From: Eubacteriales bacterium
Lineage (GTDB): Bacteria; Bacillota; Clostridia; Oscillospirales; Butyricicoccaceae
Length of the DNA stretch: 53,135 nt
Direction of reading: 5' to 3'
NCBI GenBank assembly: GCA_030539335.1
Contig: JAUNSG010000016.1
Coordinates: 1 to 53,135, forward strand
Shown: positions 33,753 through 42,443 of the stretch, piece by piece
Position numbering within the stretch: the stretch's first letter is position 1
Layout: each line of letters starts with the position of its first letter
Program-made: the position numbers and the translations under genes
Notes under the pieces: generated by a model
Databases searched by the model: none
What the model was told of the DNA's origin: nothing
What the model saw: only the letters and a program-made list of their open reading frames with translations

Positions 33753-36512
33753 ATGAAAAAACGACTTTTGGCGGCGCTGCTGAGTGCCGTGCTTTTGACA
33801 ACCGGAACCCTGCCCGCGCTCGCGGAGGAGGACAGCAATGCCGTCGAAACGGACGTGATTGTTGTCGAGGACAGCGAAACGGAGGAAACCGAATCAATTT
33901 TTTCGCCGGAAGATTCCGATGCTTCCGAATCCGAGGTACAGGAGATCGTCGTTGAGGATTCGAGTGCAGAGGAAATTTCTGCAGAGCAGGAAGTTTTGGT
34001 TACGACTGAGACGCAGGTCAACCCGCTGTATGCAGATATCATTGACGAGAGCGACCTCTTGCCTCCGGCAGAGATCCCATCGGACGGTTCGCGTCGTTCA
34101 TCGACACGTGTTGTCAATGCCGCTTCTGACCAATATACCGCTGACCAGACAGAAATCGTCTCGCAGATTCGGGATGCTATGCGGGATCATGTGCAGGATC
34201 TCTCGGTCTATGTTCTGCTTCCGGAATACAGCTCTTCCCTTGCCAGACAGTGGATCGCCCAAGCGAAAGAAGAGACCGACAGCCCGATCGAAGGGGATTA
34301 CATCTCATGGAACTATGCTGGTATTAGCTGGACGGTCACCAAGACAACGGTCGGCGGTGTGGATAAAACCGATGCCAATGGAAATCGGTACTATACGGTA
34401 TGCTTTACTTTCACTTACTACACAACTGCAGAACAGGAAAACGAGCTGAGTAATGCGGTTGACTCCTTGCTGAATGAGTTTGCGTTTACGGAATCCACAT
34501 CGGACTATACAAAGATCCGCACTATCTATCAATATATCTGTCAAAACGTAGATTATGATCGCACCAATAACGAGGGGTATCTGCTCAGTCACACAGCCTA
34601 TGCCGCACTGATCGACGGAACGGCGGTCTGTCAGGGTTATGCCTCCCTGCTTTATCGCATGCTGCGTCAGGAAGGTATAAGCTGCCGCATTATCGCAAGT
34701 GAAACACACGGTTGGAATATCGCCAAAATTGGAGAGCAGTATTACAATCTGGATGCGACATGGGATGCGGATACCGATTCCCACCGGAAATATTTCCTGT
34801 TGGGAGCAAACGATCCACTGTTTTTGAATGATTCTCACACTCGCCTTGCCGAGTACACTTCAAAAGAATTTGAACAGTGCTATCCGATGGCGGATGTAGC
34901 TTATGCTTCTGAGGATTCCATCTCCGTGCGTTTTACATGGAGCCCAAATGCGGAAAGAACAGACTACACCTGCATAGCAACTGTGACGGATGCCGAGGAG
35001 ACAGTCACGTCACATTCCTGTACCGTAACCCGAACGGCGATCACTCCCGTTTGTAAAAGTGAGTCCGACCGCGCCGCTGTCTATACTGCATCAGTGGAAA
35101 TTGATGGTATAACCTACACGGATACCAAAAAAATTACCGGTACCCATACCCTTGATGCAGGCGTAGTGACCATCGAGCCGACCTGCACGGCGCGCGGCGT
35201 GCGAACTTATACGTGCGATAACTGTGGAGCAACACGCACCGCGACTATTTCCGCCGGCCATACCATTGTGCATGTACCGGCGAGTGCCGCAACTTGTCAA
35301 ACCGAAGGGAATGCAGAGTATTGGAAATGCACTGCATGCGATGCCTGCTTCTCAAATGAAGAGGGAACTAAGCCAACCACTGAAGCGGACATCACGATTT
35401 CCAAGCTCCCACATTCCTTTACTGACTATCGTTTCAACAACGATGCAACTTGTACCAAGGATGGGACGGAGACGGCATCCTGTGACTATGGCTGTGGGAC
35501 GACCGATACAAAGACAATATCAGGGACAGCGACCGGGCATGCTTATGGAAAGCCTACGTTTACATGGACCGGGACGGATTCCTGCAAGGCAGACTTCCTT
35601 TGCGGGAACTGTGAAAAGACGCAGACAGTGGTCTGTACCATTACCGCCGAAACCACAGCGGCAACCTGTACAACGGACGGCAAAACCGTCTATACCGCAA
35701 CGGCATCGCTTGAGGGAGCCTCCGGTACCGACACCAAGACGGAAACCATTGCGGCCAAAGGACACACCTCGGATGGCGGCACGGTCATTCGGGAGCCAAC
35801 CTGCCGGTTAGCCGGTATGCGGCTCTATGTGTGTGTGGATTGCGGTGAAAAGATCAAGGAACAGACCATTCCTGCAACCAAAAAACACACCTATAAAACG
35901 GTCATTACCAAGGCAAAGCCGGGGACAAATGGTAAGATCGTGGAAAGATGCAGTGTCTGTGAGAATGTCAAGAGCACGACAACGATCTCCGCACCCAAGA
36001 CCGTCAAGCTTTCCAAGACCTCGTATATCTACGACAAAAAGACCAAGAAGCCGACCGTGACCGTCAAAGACGCGGCGGGCAAGACAATTGCGGCGAGCAA
36101 TTATTCCGTAACTTACGCATCCGGCCGCAAGAACGTCGGCAGCTATAAGGTAACTGTCAAGTTCAAGAGCACCAGCAAGAATTATACCGATTCGCTGAGC
36201 ACGACCTTCCAGATCAACCCGAAGGGCACGACGCTCAAAAGCGTGGCCGCAGCGAAGAAGGGCTTCACGGCGAAGTGGACCAAGCAGGCGACGCAGACGA
36301 CGGGATATCAGATCCAATACGCGACCAACAGCAAGTTCACCAGCGGCGCAAAGACAGTGACGGTGTCCAAGAACAAGACGGTATCCAAGAAGATCACCAA
36401 GCTCAAGGCAAAGAAAAAGTATTACGTCCGCATCCGCACCTATAAAACCGTGAGCGGAAAGAAGTATTATTCTTCGTGGTCGAAGGCGAAGACGGTAACA
36501 ACAAAAAAATAA
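33753..36512 (+). CDS. Secreted transglutaminase-like protein with CxxC repeats and Fn3 domain
   Basis: A 919-residue exported protein. A signal peptide (about 1-25) precedes an acidic linker and a transglutaminase-like core whose Cys-His-Asp triad is visible in AVCQGYA (C near 293), THGWN (H near 319) and LDATWD (D near 334). The middle (about 455-740) repeats a Cys-pair unit (for example CTARGVRTYTCDNCG, then GHT). The end is basic: Ig-like (about 745-825) and Fn3-like (about 828-919). The architecture equals that of the gene at 23349 except for the enzyme domain. It probably acts at the cell surface; activity and substrate are unknown. GAGGAG precedes the ATG. Confidence 0.85.
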   Translation: MKKRLLAALLSAVLLTTGTLPALAEEDSNAVETDVIVVEDSETEETESIFSPEDSDASESEVQEIVVEDSSAEEISAEQEVLVTTETQVNPLYADIIDESDLLPPAEIPSDGSRRSSTRVVNAASDQYTADQTEIVSQIRDAMRDHVQDLSVYVLLPEYSSSLARQWIAQAKEETDSPIEGDYISWNYAGISWTVTKTTVGGVDKTDANGNRYYTVCFTFTYYTTAEQENELSNAVDSLLNEFAFTESTSDYTKIRTIYQYICQNVDYDRTNNEGYLLSHTAYAALIDGTAVCQGYASLLYRMLRQEGISCRIIASETHGWNIAKIGEQYYNLDATWDADTDSHRKYFLLGANDPLFLNDSHTRLAEYTSKEFEQCYPMADVAYASEDSISVRFTWSPNAERTDYTCIATVTDAEETVTSHSCTVTRTAITPVCKSESDRAAVYTASVEIDGITYTDTKKITGTHTLDAGVVTIEPTCTARGVRTYTCDNCGATRTATISAGHTIVHVPASAATCQTEGNAEYWKCTACDACFSNEEGTKPTTEADITISKLPHSFTDYRFNNDATCTKDGTETASCDYGCGTTDTKTISGTATGHAYGKPTFTWTGTDSCKADFLCGNCEKTQTVVCTITAETTAATCTTDGKTVYTATASLEGASGTDTKTETIAAKGHTSDGGTVIREPTCRLAGMRLYVCVDCGEKIKEQTIPATKKHTYKTVITKAKPGTNGKIVERCSVCENVKSTTTISAPKTVKLSKTSYIYDKKTKKPTVTVKDAAGKTIAASNYSVTYASGRKNVGSYKVTVKFKSTSKNYTDSLSTTFQINPKGTTLKSVAAAKKGFTAKWTKQATQTTGYQIQYATNSKFTSGAKTVTVSKNKTVSKKITKLKAKKKYYVRIRTYKTVSGKKYYSSWSKAKTVTTKK

Positions 36513-36529
36513 CCGATTACACAAAGTAA

Positions 36530-36557
36530 GCCCGTCGGGAGATCCCGACGGGCCTTT
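36530..36557 (+). terminator. Intrinsic terminator of the transglutaminase-like gene
   Basis: GCCCGTCGGGA pairs with TCCCGACGGGC, followed by CTTTG. It may also serve the convergent G3E gene. Confidence 0.8.
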
Positions 36558-36571
36558 GATTTTGCCTTGAT

Positions 36572-37522
36572 TTACTTGATATAGATCAGGTCGTCCTCCG
36601 GCTTTTCCGCCGGCTCCAGCGACTTGACATAGAGTACCGGACCTTTTCCCTCGTATTCCTGGAAGAATTCGTTGCGCAGCTCGGCGGTAATTGTGTACCA
36701 GTCGCGGTCGACCAGTGTCTCCGCGCACTCATGCCGGGCGATCATCGCGGAGAACGAGATGTCCTCCGGACAGCACAGCATCATAAACCGTCCGACTGCA
36801 AAGCAGTGCTTCTGCATCCCCTTCGGGCGGTATACCTGGCACAGGAAACGGACGGTATGGCGGTCATACTTGTCCGTATTTTCCATCGCGTCGAAATACC
36901 AGCGGCCGAAGTCTGCGTCCGAGATATCGACGATCGGGGCATTCATATCCAGTGTGACATTCAGATCCTCCTGATAGGCCTCACTGTGCCCATCCGGGAA
37001 GTCCAGGAAGATGTCCGCACGGCGGTTGATCATACGGACCTTCCGGTTGCGGATCTGCTCCGCCGTCTTGTCTCCCGACCGGTTGAATACGATCATATCC
37101 GTGTTGCTGAGCATCTCATACATGAAGGTACCCATGTTGACAAAATAGCTGTCAAAGGTGCGGGCATCGACGGTGGTGACGGTCTGATATACCAGCCAGT
37201 TTTTCGGGAAGACATCCGGCGGAAGCTCGGACAGCTTCCACATGCCGTTCCACTCGATCAGGACACGTTCCGGATGATATTTGTGCTCGCACAGAGCGAG
37301 GAACTCCCGGTTGAAGTCCTCTTTCTCTTCTACAACCACGAGCTGTGTGTTGGTATCCTCCAGCAGCATCGGCTTGTATTCCTTTTCGCCCTCCTCACAC
37401 AGGATGAGCAGGGAGCGTTCTCCGTCAAAAAACGACGGATCATTTAAAATCGACTGGACAAAGGAGGTTTTTCCGCTCTCCAAAAAGCCGGTAAACAGAT
37501 AAACAGGGATTTCCATTGGCAT
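36572..37522 (-). CDS. G3E (COG0523/CobW-like) GTPase, second gene
   Basis: A 316-residue P-loop protein of the G3E family (Walker A FLESGKTS near residues 12-19; IEWNGMW near 88 in the switch region). The usual GCxCC metal motif is absent; in its place is CEEGEKEY, which marks the Firmicutes subgroup often found paired with a CobW protein. Metal handling or insertion is inferred from the family, not proven. AAAGGAGG is 7-8 nt before the ATG. It follows the His-rich G3E gene after 15 nt, so the two form an operon and may act as a pair. Confidence 0.82.
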   Translation of the reverse strand: MPMEIPVYLFTGFLESGKTSFVQSILNDPSFFDGERSLLILCEEGEKEYKPMLLEDTNTQLVVVEEKEDFNREFLALCEHKYHPERVLIEWNGMWKLSELPPDVFPKNWLVYQTVTTVDARTFDSYFVNMGTFMYEMLSNTDMIVFNRSGDKTAEQIRNRKVRMINRRADIFLDFPDGHSEAYQEDLNVTLDMNAPIVDISDADFGRWYFDAMENTDKYDRHTVRFLCQVYRPKGMQKHCFAVGRFMMLCCPEDISFSAMIARHECAETLVDRDWYTITAELRNEFFQEYEGKGPVLYVKSLEPAEKPEDDLIYIK

Positions 37523-37537
37523 TGTGCGGTCCTCCTT

Positions 37538-38713
37538 TTAGGCAAACAGAGCTGCCAGCGCATCCTCATGCAGATCGGCGCCAATTACGCAGAGGCGGCC
37601 GGTAAAGTCTGCCGAACCGCGGCGCAGCTCGATTTCCTCCGGTACCAGGTCAAAGTGGAGCCACTCGCCGTCTGCTGCCGGGACAATGCCCTTGGCACGC
37701 AGGACCGTGCCATACAGCTCGGTATCGCTGAGCTGCTCCAGACGCTCGCGCAGGTCGGCCTCCGTGTAACGGTGCGCGGTCTCCTGTCCCCATGTGGTGA
37801 AGACATCATCGGCATGGTGATGGCCGTGCTCATGATGATGGCCGCAGGAGCAGACGCCGTTTTCGTCGTAATGATGCTCATGGTGATGGTGCTCATGCTC
37901 GTGGTGGTGCTCGTGTTCATGCTCGTGATGGCAGCATTCGTGGTCATGTTCGTGGTGATGATGCTCATGATGGCAGCACTCGTGGTCATGGTGGTGCTCA
38001 TGCTCTTCTTCCCCGTGGTGATGGCCGCAGGAGCAGACGCCGTTCTCATCGTAATGATGATGGTGGTGCTCCTCGTGCTCATGCAGCGCAGCGGCATCCA
38101 ACAGCGCCTGATGGCCGTCCATGTGCATGACCTCATAGATCTGCTCCCCGGACAGTTCATCCCACGGGGTGGTGATGATGTTGACGCCCTCGCCGGCATG
38201 TTCCCTGACCAGAGACAGCGCCTCATCCAGGCGCTTCTGGTTCAGCTTCTGGGTGCGGCTCAGTACGATGGTGCCGGCGCTCTCGAGCTGGTTGTTGTAG
38301 AACTCACCAAAGTTCTTGATATACATGCGGCACTTGGAAGCATCGGCGACGGTGGTCATGCAGCCCATCTCGACCTCACCCTCCTTGAGGACCGGGCGGA
38401 CGGCAGCAGCGACATCCGAGAGCTTGCCGACACCGGACGGCTCGATAATGATGACCTCCGGGGCGAACTGGGACAGGACGTCATCCAGCGCTTTGGCAAA
38501 GTCGCCGACCAGGGTACAGCAGATACAGCCGGAATTCATCTCGGTGATTTCGATACCGGCATCCTTGAGGAAGCCGCCGTCGATACCGATTTCGCCGAAT
38601 TCGTTCTCGATCAGGACGACCTTTTTGCCCTTCAGCGGGCCTTCCAGCAGCTTGCGGATCAGCGTCGTCTTACCGGCGCCGAGAAAGCCGGAAATAATAT
38701 CAATCTTCGTCAT
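37538..38713 (-). CDS. G3E (COG0523/CobW-type) GTPase with His/Cys-rich metal-binding segment
   Basis: A 391-residue GTP-driven metallochaperone-type protein. It has Walker A GFLGAGKTT (9-17), ENEFGEIGIDG (37-47), the GCICC metal motif (near 62-66), the IIEPSGVG switch and a CobW C-terminal domain (about 320-391). Inserted between them (about 207-300) is a segment nearly all His, Glu, Asp and Cys, with ECCHHE motifs and two copies of DENGVCSCGHHH. Such inserts store or buffer Zn, Co or Ni. ZNG1-type zinc transfer to target enzymes is the best-known role of COG0523; the metal here is not known. GAAGAGGTG supports the start at 38713; upstream in-frame ATG codons lack a ribosome site. Confidence 0.88.
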   Translation of the reverse strand: MTKIDIISGFLGAGKTTLIRKLLEGPLKGKKVVLIENEFGEIGIDGGFLKDAGIEITEMNSGCICCTLVGDFAKALDDVLSQFAPEVIIIEPSGVGKLSDVAAAVRPVLKEGEVEMGCMTTVADASKCRMYIKNFGEFYNNQLESAGTIVLSRTQKLNQKRLDEALSLVREHAGEGVNIITTPWDELSGEQIYEVMHMDGHQALLDAAALHEHEEHHHHHYDENGVCSCGHHHGEEEHEHHHDHECCHHEHHHHEHDHECCHHEHEHEHHHEHEHHHHEHHYDENGVCSCGHHHEHGHHHADDVFTTWGQETAHRYTEADLRERLEQLSDTELYGTVLRAKGIVPAADGEWLHFDLVPEEIELRRGSADFTGRLCVIGADLHEDALAALFA

Positions 38714-38907
38714 AATAAAACACCTCTTCAACGGACAAATTTTATCTGGACTTATGGTACACCACTTGCGGGAAGAAATCAAGCGAATCCAACGCGCCAA
38801 ATGGGCAAAAAACAAGAAACAAGAGGAAAATACTGCCTGTAACGGACAAAAACACAGAAATTCAGGAAAACAATCGCTGAGAAAAGCGAAAACTGGCAGT
38901 TTGCATA

Positions 38908-38937
38908 TTGGTGCACCCTGTCGAAGTGTGTTATACT
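38908..38937 (+). promoter_or_regulatory. Predicted promoter of the DEAD-box helicase gene
   Basis: TTGGTG at 38908-38913, 18-nt spacer, TATACT at 38932-38937. Confidence 0.55.
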
Positions 38938-38982
38938 ATACAGGATAAGAAAAAACATTCGATAAGGAGTATTCTGCCACCT

Positions 38983-40353
38983 ATGGAATTTCGTGATTTG
39001 GGCATTGACAACGACCTGCTCCGGGCGCTGGACGATGCCGGATATACCATCCCGACCCCGATTCAGGAGAAGGCGATCCCGGCGGCGCTTTCCGGAAAAG
39101 ATATTCTCGGTCTGGCGCAGACCGGTACAGGCAAAACCTGTGCGTTCGCCATCCCGATTTTACAGCATTTGAAAAAGGAAGAGCGTCTGCCCGGCTTCCC
39201 GCCGATCCGCTCCCTGATCCTGACACCGACCCGTGAGCTGGCGATTCAGATTTACGACAGCTTTCTGGAATACGCGCGCTACACCGATATCCGTTGTGCG
39301 CTGGTCTACGGCGGCGTGTCGCAGTATACGCAGATTGAGGCGCTCGGCGAGGGCGTGGATGTGCTGGTTGCGACCCCCGGCCGCCTGAACGACCTGTGCG
39401 GGCAGGGCTTTATCGATCTGGCTGACGTCGAGCTGTTCATTTTGGACGAGGCTGACCGCATGTTGGACATGGGCTTTATCGACGATGTGCGCCGTATCAT
39501 CCAGCGCATGGGCGATCGGGAAAAGCAGACGCTTCTGTTCTCGGCAACCATGCCGAAGGAGGTCAAGTCGCTGGTCGAGGAGCTGCTCCATGAGGACTAT
39601 GACCGCGTGGAGGTCACACCGAATTCGACGACGGTCGAGGCCATTGACCAGTCGGTTTTCTTTGTCGACCGCGAAAACAAGCGCAAGCTGCTGCTCTGGG
39701 TGCTGCGTGATCCGATGCTGACCAGTGCGTTGATTTTTACCCGCACGAAATCGGGCGCCGATAAGGTCGCGCATGAGCTGAACCGTGAGCGGGTCGGCGC
39801 GCGGTCCATCCATGGTGACAAATCCCAGCTCGACCGGCAGGCCGCACTGAACAGCTTTAAGGAGCGCAAAATCCGTGTACTGGTCGCCACCGATATTGCC
39901 GCCCGCGGCCTGGACATCAGCGAACTGTCACACGTCATCAATTACGACGTGCCGAATGAACCGGAAAACTACGTTCACCGCATTGGCCGCACCGGCCGAG
40001 CCGGCCATGGCGGCGTGGCACTGACTTTCTGTCAGGCGGATGAGGTACCGTATCTGCGCACGATTGAACGCACGATTGGCAAGGAAGTCCCAGTCCGGGA
40101 GGACAACCCGTATCCGATGCAGGAGAAGCCGCATGAGGGCAAACGCAATGGCCGCGGCCGTTCGCGTCGCGGCAGCCGTCCGCGCCGTGCCAGCCGGGAC
40201 AACCGGCCGAAGAATGTGACGGAGGCGCCGGAGGCTTCGGCTCCAAAGACTGAGGCCACGAACAAAAAGGAAGGCTCGTCGGCATGCCGTCCGCGCAGAC
40301 GCCGCCGCAGACGTCCGGCGGGAAGCCAACCGCAGGGAAAGGCAGAGGCATAA
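38983..40353 (+). CDS. DEAD-box RNA helicase (RhlE/CshA-like)
   Basis: A 456-residue ATP-dependent RNA helicase for ribosome assembly or RNA decay. All core motifs are present: AQTGTGKT (near 45), PTRELA (near 83), DEADRMLD (near 152), SATMP (near 185), ARGLDIS and HRIGRTGRAG (near 330). The C-terminal 70 residues are a basic tail rich in Arg, Gly and Pro (RGRSRRGSRPRR, then RPRRRRRRRPAG), which binds RNA. The ATG at 38983 is 13 nt from AAGGAG, longer than usual, so a near-cognate start closer by is conceivable. It is followed by a strong terminator. Confidence 0.92.
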   Translation: MEFRDLGIDNDLLRALDDAGYTIPTPIQEKAIPAALSGKDILGLAQTGTGKTCAFAIPILQHLKKEERLPGFPPIRSLILTPTRELAIQIYDSFLEYARYTDIRCALVYGGVSQYTQIEALGEGVDVLVATPGRLNDLCGQGFIDLADVELFILDEADRMLDMGFIDDVRRIIQRMGDREKQTLLFSATMPKEVKSLVEELLHEDYDRVEVTPNSTTVEAIDQSVFFVDRENKRKLLLWVLRDPMLTSALIFTRTKSGADKVAHELNRERVGARSIHGDKSQLDRQAALNSFKERKIRVLVATDIAARGLDISELSHVINYDVPNEPENYVHRIGRTGRAGHGGVALTFCQADEVPYLRTIERTIGKEVPVREDNPYPMQEKPHEGKRNGRGRSRRGSRPRRASRDNRPKNVTEAPEASAPKTEATNKKEGSSACRPRRRRRRRPAGSQPQGKAEA

Positions 40354-40362
40354 GTATTATTC

Positions 40363-40392
40363 AGGGTGAACCGGAACGGTTCACCCTTTTTT
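40363..40392 (+). terminator. Intrinsic terminator of the helicase gene
   Basis: AGGGTGAACC pairs with GGTTCACCCT, followed by TTTTTT. Confidence 0.9.
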
Positions 40393-40562
40393 GATTGTCG
40401 CTCTGATCGTTCCGGGCGACAATTTTTTTAGGAATCAATTCCATGAAATTAAGAATTTGTTTTCCACAGCCTTGGGATAACTTGCAGTGGACAACCGCTC
40501 CGTATCTGCTACTCTAAAGAATGAACAGCTTACAACAATCCACACGAAAGGAGAGGAACCGT

Positions 40563-40847
40563 ATGGCAGTCAATGCAATTGCAGCGACAGCGCGCAGCGA
40601 TTTCACCCATCGCATCGCCGATCTGGCGGACGAGCCGGAGATGCAGGCGGATGAACTGAAAGCCTATTTCGATTCCAGCCCACAGGAGCTGCTGGATTCC
40701 CACAATGCACTGGTATCGGCGCTGACCGCGACCCAGGCCGCGGCGGATCTGGGCTTTGCCCCGACGGGCCGCCTGACCGCAACCACGATCCAGCAGGCAA
40801 TCGAATCCCTTCAGGCGCAGATCGATGCGCTGAGCGCACAGATTTAA
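40563..40847 (+). CDS. Small orphan protein of unknown function
   Basis: A 94-residue acidic, Ala-rich protein beginning MAVNAIAATARSDF and ending in ATTIQQAIESLQAQIDALSAQ. The end looks like a short coiled coil of the kind found in phage-tail or fibre proteins, but no phage gene is near. Three regions are visible: a short N-terminal part, a middle helix (about 25-60, SSPQELLDSHNALVSAL) and the C-terminal helix. GGAGAGG about 7 nt upstream of the ATG at 40563 is convincing, and a terminator follows at 40880. It has no cysteine and no signal peptide. It is a real small gene, function unknown. Confidence 0.72.
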   Translation: MAVNAIAATARSDFTHRIADLADEPEMQADELKAYFDSSPQELLDSHNALVSALTATQAAADLGFAPTGRLTATTIQQAIESLQAQIDALSAQI

Positions 40848-40879
40848 CCGCTGAACCCTTCCACAACCACGCAAAAAAG

Positions 40880-40920
40880 AAACGGCCGGTACCCGGATTT
40901 CTCCGGATATCGGTCGTTTT
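40880..40920. terminator. Bidirectional terminator between the orphan gene and citrate synthase
   Basis: AAACG, GCCGGTA and CCGG pair with CCGG, TATCGGT and CGTTT, with small mismatches, and T runs occur on both strands (TTTT plus, TTTCTTTTTT minus). Confidence 0.7.
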
Positions 40921-40938
40921 GTGCTTGTTTGCTTGGGA

Positions 40939-42303
40939 TCAGCGCTCCTCAATCGGGGTGTAGATGTTGCGCTGGATGATCGGCTTGTAAGCCGGACGGA
41001 TGATCTTGCCGCCGGTGACGGTTTCCTCAATGCGATGTGCCATCCAGCCGACAATGCGGGCGCAGGCGAACAGCGGTGTGAACATCTCCTGTGGGATGCC
41101 AAGCATCTGGTATACCAGACCGGAATACATGTCGACATTCGCACACATGATCTTGTGTTCGCCGCGGACACGGTAAAATGCCTCCGGGGCAAGCTGTTCG
41201 GTCAGCTCGATCAGGTTGAATTCCCGCTCGAAGCCCTTGGCGGCAGCCAGCGGACGGGCGGTATTTTTCAGCGCAACGGCACGCGGGTCGGACAGCGTGT
41301 AAACCGCATGACCCATGCCGTAGATCAGGCCGGAGCCGTCGCCGGCTTCCTTGCGCATGATTTTACATAGATAATCCAGAACCTCATCGGCGTCTTCCCA
41401 GTTGGAGATATTCTCCTTCATCTCCTCAAACTGCTTGCATACGCGGAGGTTTGCACCGCCGTGACGCGGACCCTTCAGCGAACCGATCGCCGCAGCGATG
41501 GCGGAATAGGTATCCGTCGCGGAGGACGAGACGACACGGGCAGTAAAGGCCGAGTTGTTGCCGCCGCCGTGCTCTGCATGGATAATCAGACAACGGTCGA
41601 GCAGCATGGCTTCTTCTCTTGTGAACATACCGTCCGGACGGATCAGGCTGAGGATGTTCTCGGCCGGGGAATAGTTCGGGTCCGGGAAATGCAGGAACAT
41701 CGACGCATTGTCATAATAACGGCGCTTTGCCTGATAAGCCTGCGAGATGATGATCGGGAACTTGGCGATCAGCTCCATGCCCTGACGCATCAGGTTTTCC
41801 AGCGTGTTTTCATCCGGGTTGGAGTCATACGCATACAGAGCCAGGGTTGCCATCGCGAGCTTGTTCATCAGGTCGCGGCTCGGGGCGCGCATGATGACGT
41901 CCTCAGTAAAGCCATCCGGAAGGGTGGATGCCTCGGAAAGGCTCTGGGTAAACAGATCCAGCTGTGCCTGGTTCGGCAGACTGCCGGACAGCAGAAGATA
42001 CGAGGTTTCCGCAAAACCAAAACGGTCCTCCGCATCGAAACCACTCAAAAGATCATACAGGTTGTGACCGCGGTAGGTCAGACGGCCTTCGATGGGTTCC
42101 TTTTCGCCCTCGTTTACCATATAACCGTGTACGTTGGAGACACAGGTGATTCCCGCTACGACACCGGTGCCGTCGGCATTTCGCAAACCGCGCTTCACCG
42201 AATACTTGTTAAACATTTTGCTCTGAATCAGGTTATTCTCATCAAAGCTGTTGCATAAACTGCCAATGAGCGTAGAGCTCACGTCCTTCATCAGGTCAAC
42301 CAA
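40939..42303 (-). CDS. gltA: Citrate synthase
   Basis: A roughly 454-residue citrate/2-methylcitrate synthase, joining oxaloacetate and acetyl-CoA for glutamate supply in anaerobes. Recognised parts are EGRLTYRGHNLYDLL (near 75), the His-containing HAEHGGGNNSAFTARVV (near 270) and the GMGHAVYTLSDPRA segment (near 345). Length is at the long end for the family. The start is uncertain: GTG at 42312 overlaps its only ribosome site (GAGGTG), whereas TTG at 42303 follows it by 6 nt, so 42303 is used here. A convincing promoter lies 70 nt upstream. No aconitase or isocitrate dehydrogenase gene is next to it. Confidence 0.93.
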   Translation of the reverse strand: MVDLMKDVSSTLIGSLCNSFDENNLIQSKMFNKYSVKRGLRNADGTGVVAGITCVSNVHGYMVNEGEKEPIEGRLTYRGHNLYDLLSGFDAEDRFGFAETSYLLLSGSLPNQAQLDLFTQSLSEASTLPDGFTEDVIMRAPSRDLMNKLAMATLALYAYDSNPDENTLENLMRQGMELIAKFPIIISQAYQAKRRYYDNASMFLHFPDPNYSPAENILSLIRPDGMFTREEAMLLDRCLIIHAEHGGGNNSAFTARVVSSSATDTYSAIAAAIGSLKGPRHGGANLRVCKQFEEMKENISNWEDADEVLDYLCKIMRKEAGDGSGLIYGMGHAVYTLSDPRAVALKNTARPLAAAKGFEREFNLIELTEQLAPEAFYRVRGEHKIMCANVDMYSGLVYQMLGIPQEMFTPLFACARIVGWMAHRIEETVTGGKIIRPAYKPIIQRNIYTPIEER

Positions 42304-42380
42304 ATTTTTCACCTCATTAATGGAAAGAAATCTATTTATTCTGCAAGTTGGGTGCAGGAAATTATATCGGATATGAATAT

Positions 42381-42409
42381 ATATTACAGCAAACTTGCAA
42401 ATATGTCAA
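42381..42409 (-). promoter_or_regulatory. Predicted sigma-A promoter of the citrate synthase gene
   Basis: On the minus strand TTGACA (42404-42409), 17-nt spacer, TAATAT (42381-42386). Confidence 0.68.
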
Positions 42410-42443
42410 TCGCACGAAAATACGGGAGAACGGAGGAATACAA

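Noticed and set aside
37815..38100. Simple-sequence-like CAT/GTG repeats that might suggest a CRISPR or satellite array
   Set aside because: They encode the His-rich segment in frame and vary as codons for His, Glu and Asp; there are no regular spacers.
37568..38842. 424-codon plus-strand frame antisense to the His-rich G3E gene
   Set aside because: The hydrophobic Met/Val/Leu repeats are the reverse complement of the His-rich segment, not a membrane protein.
40461..40470. TTTTCCACA, resembling a DnaA box
   Set aside because: A single imperfect site with no cluster, no dnaA or dnaN and no AT-rich unwinding region; a replication origin is not supported.
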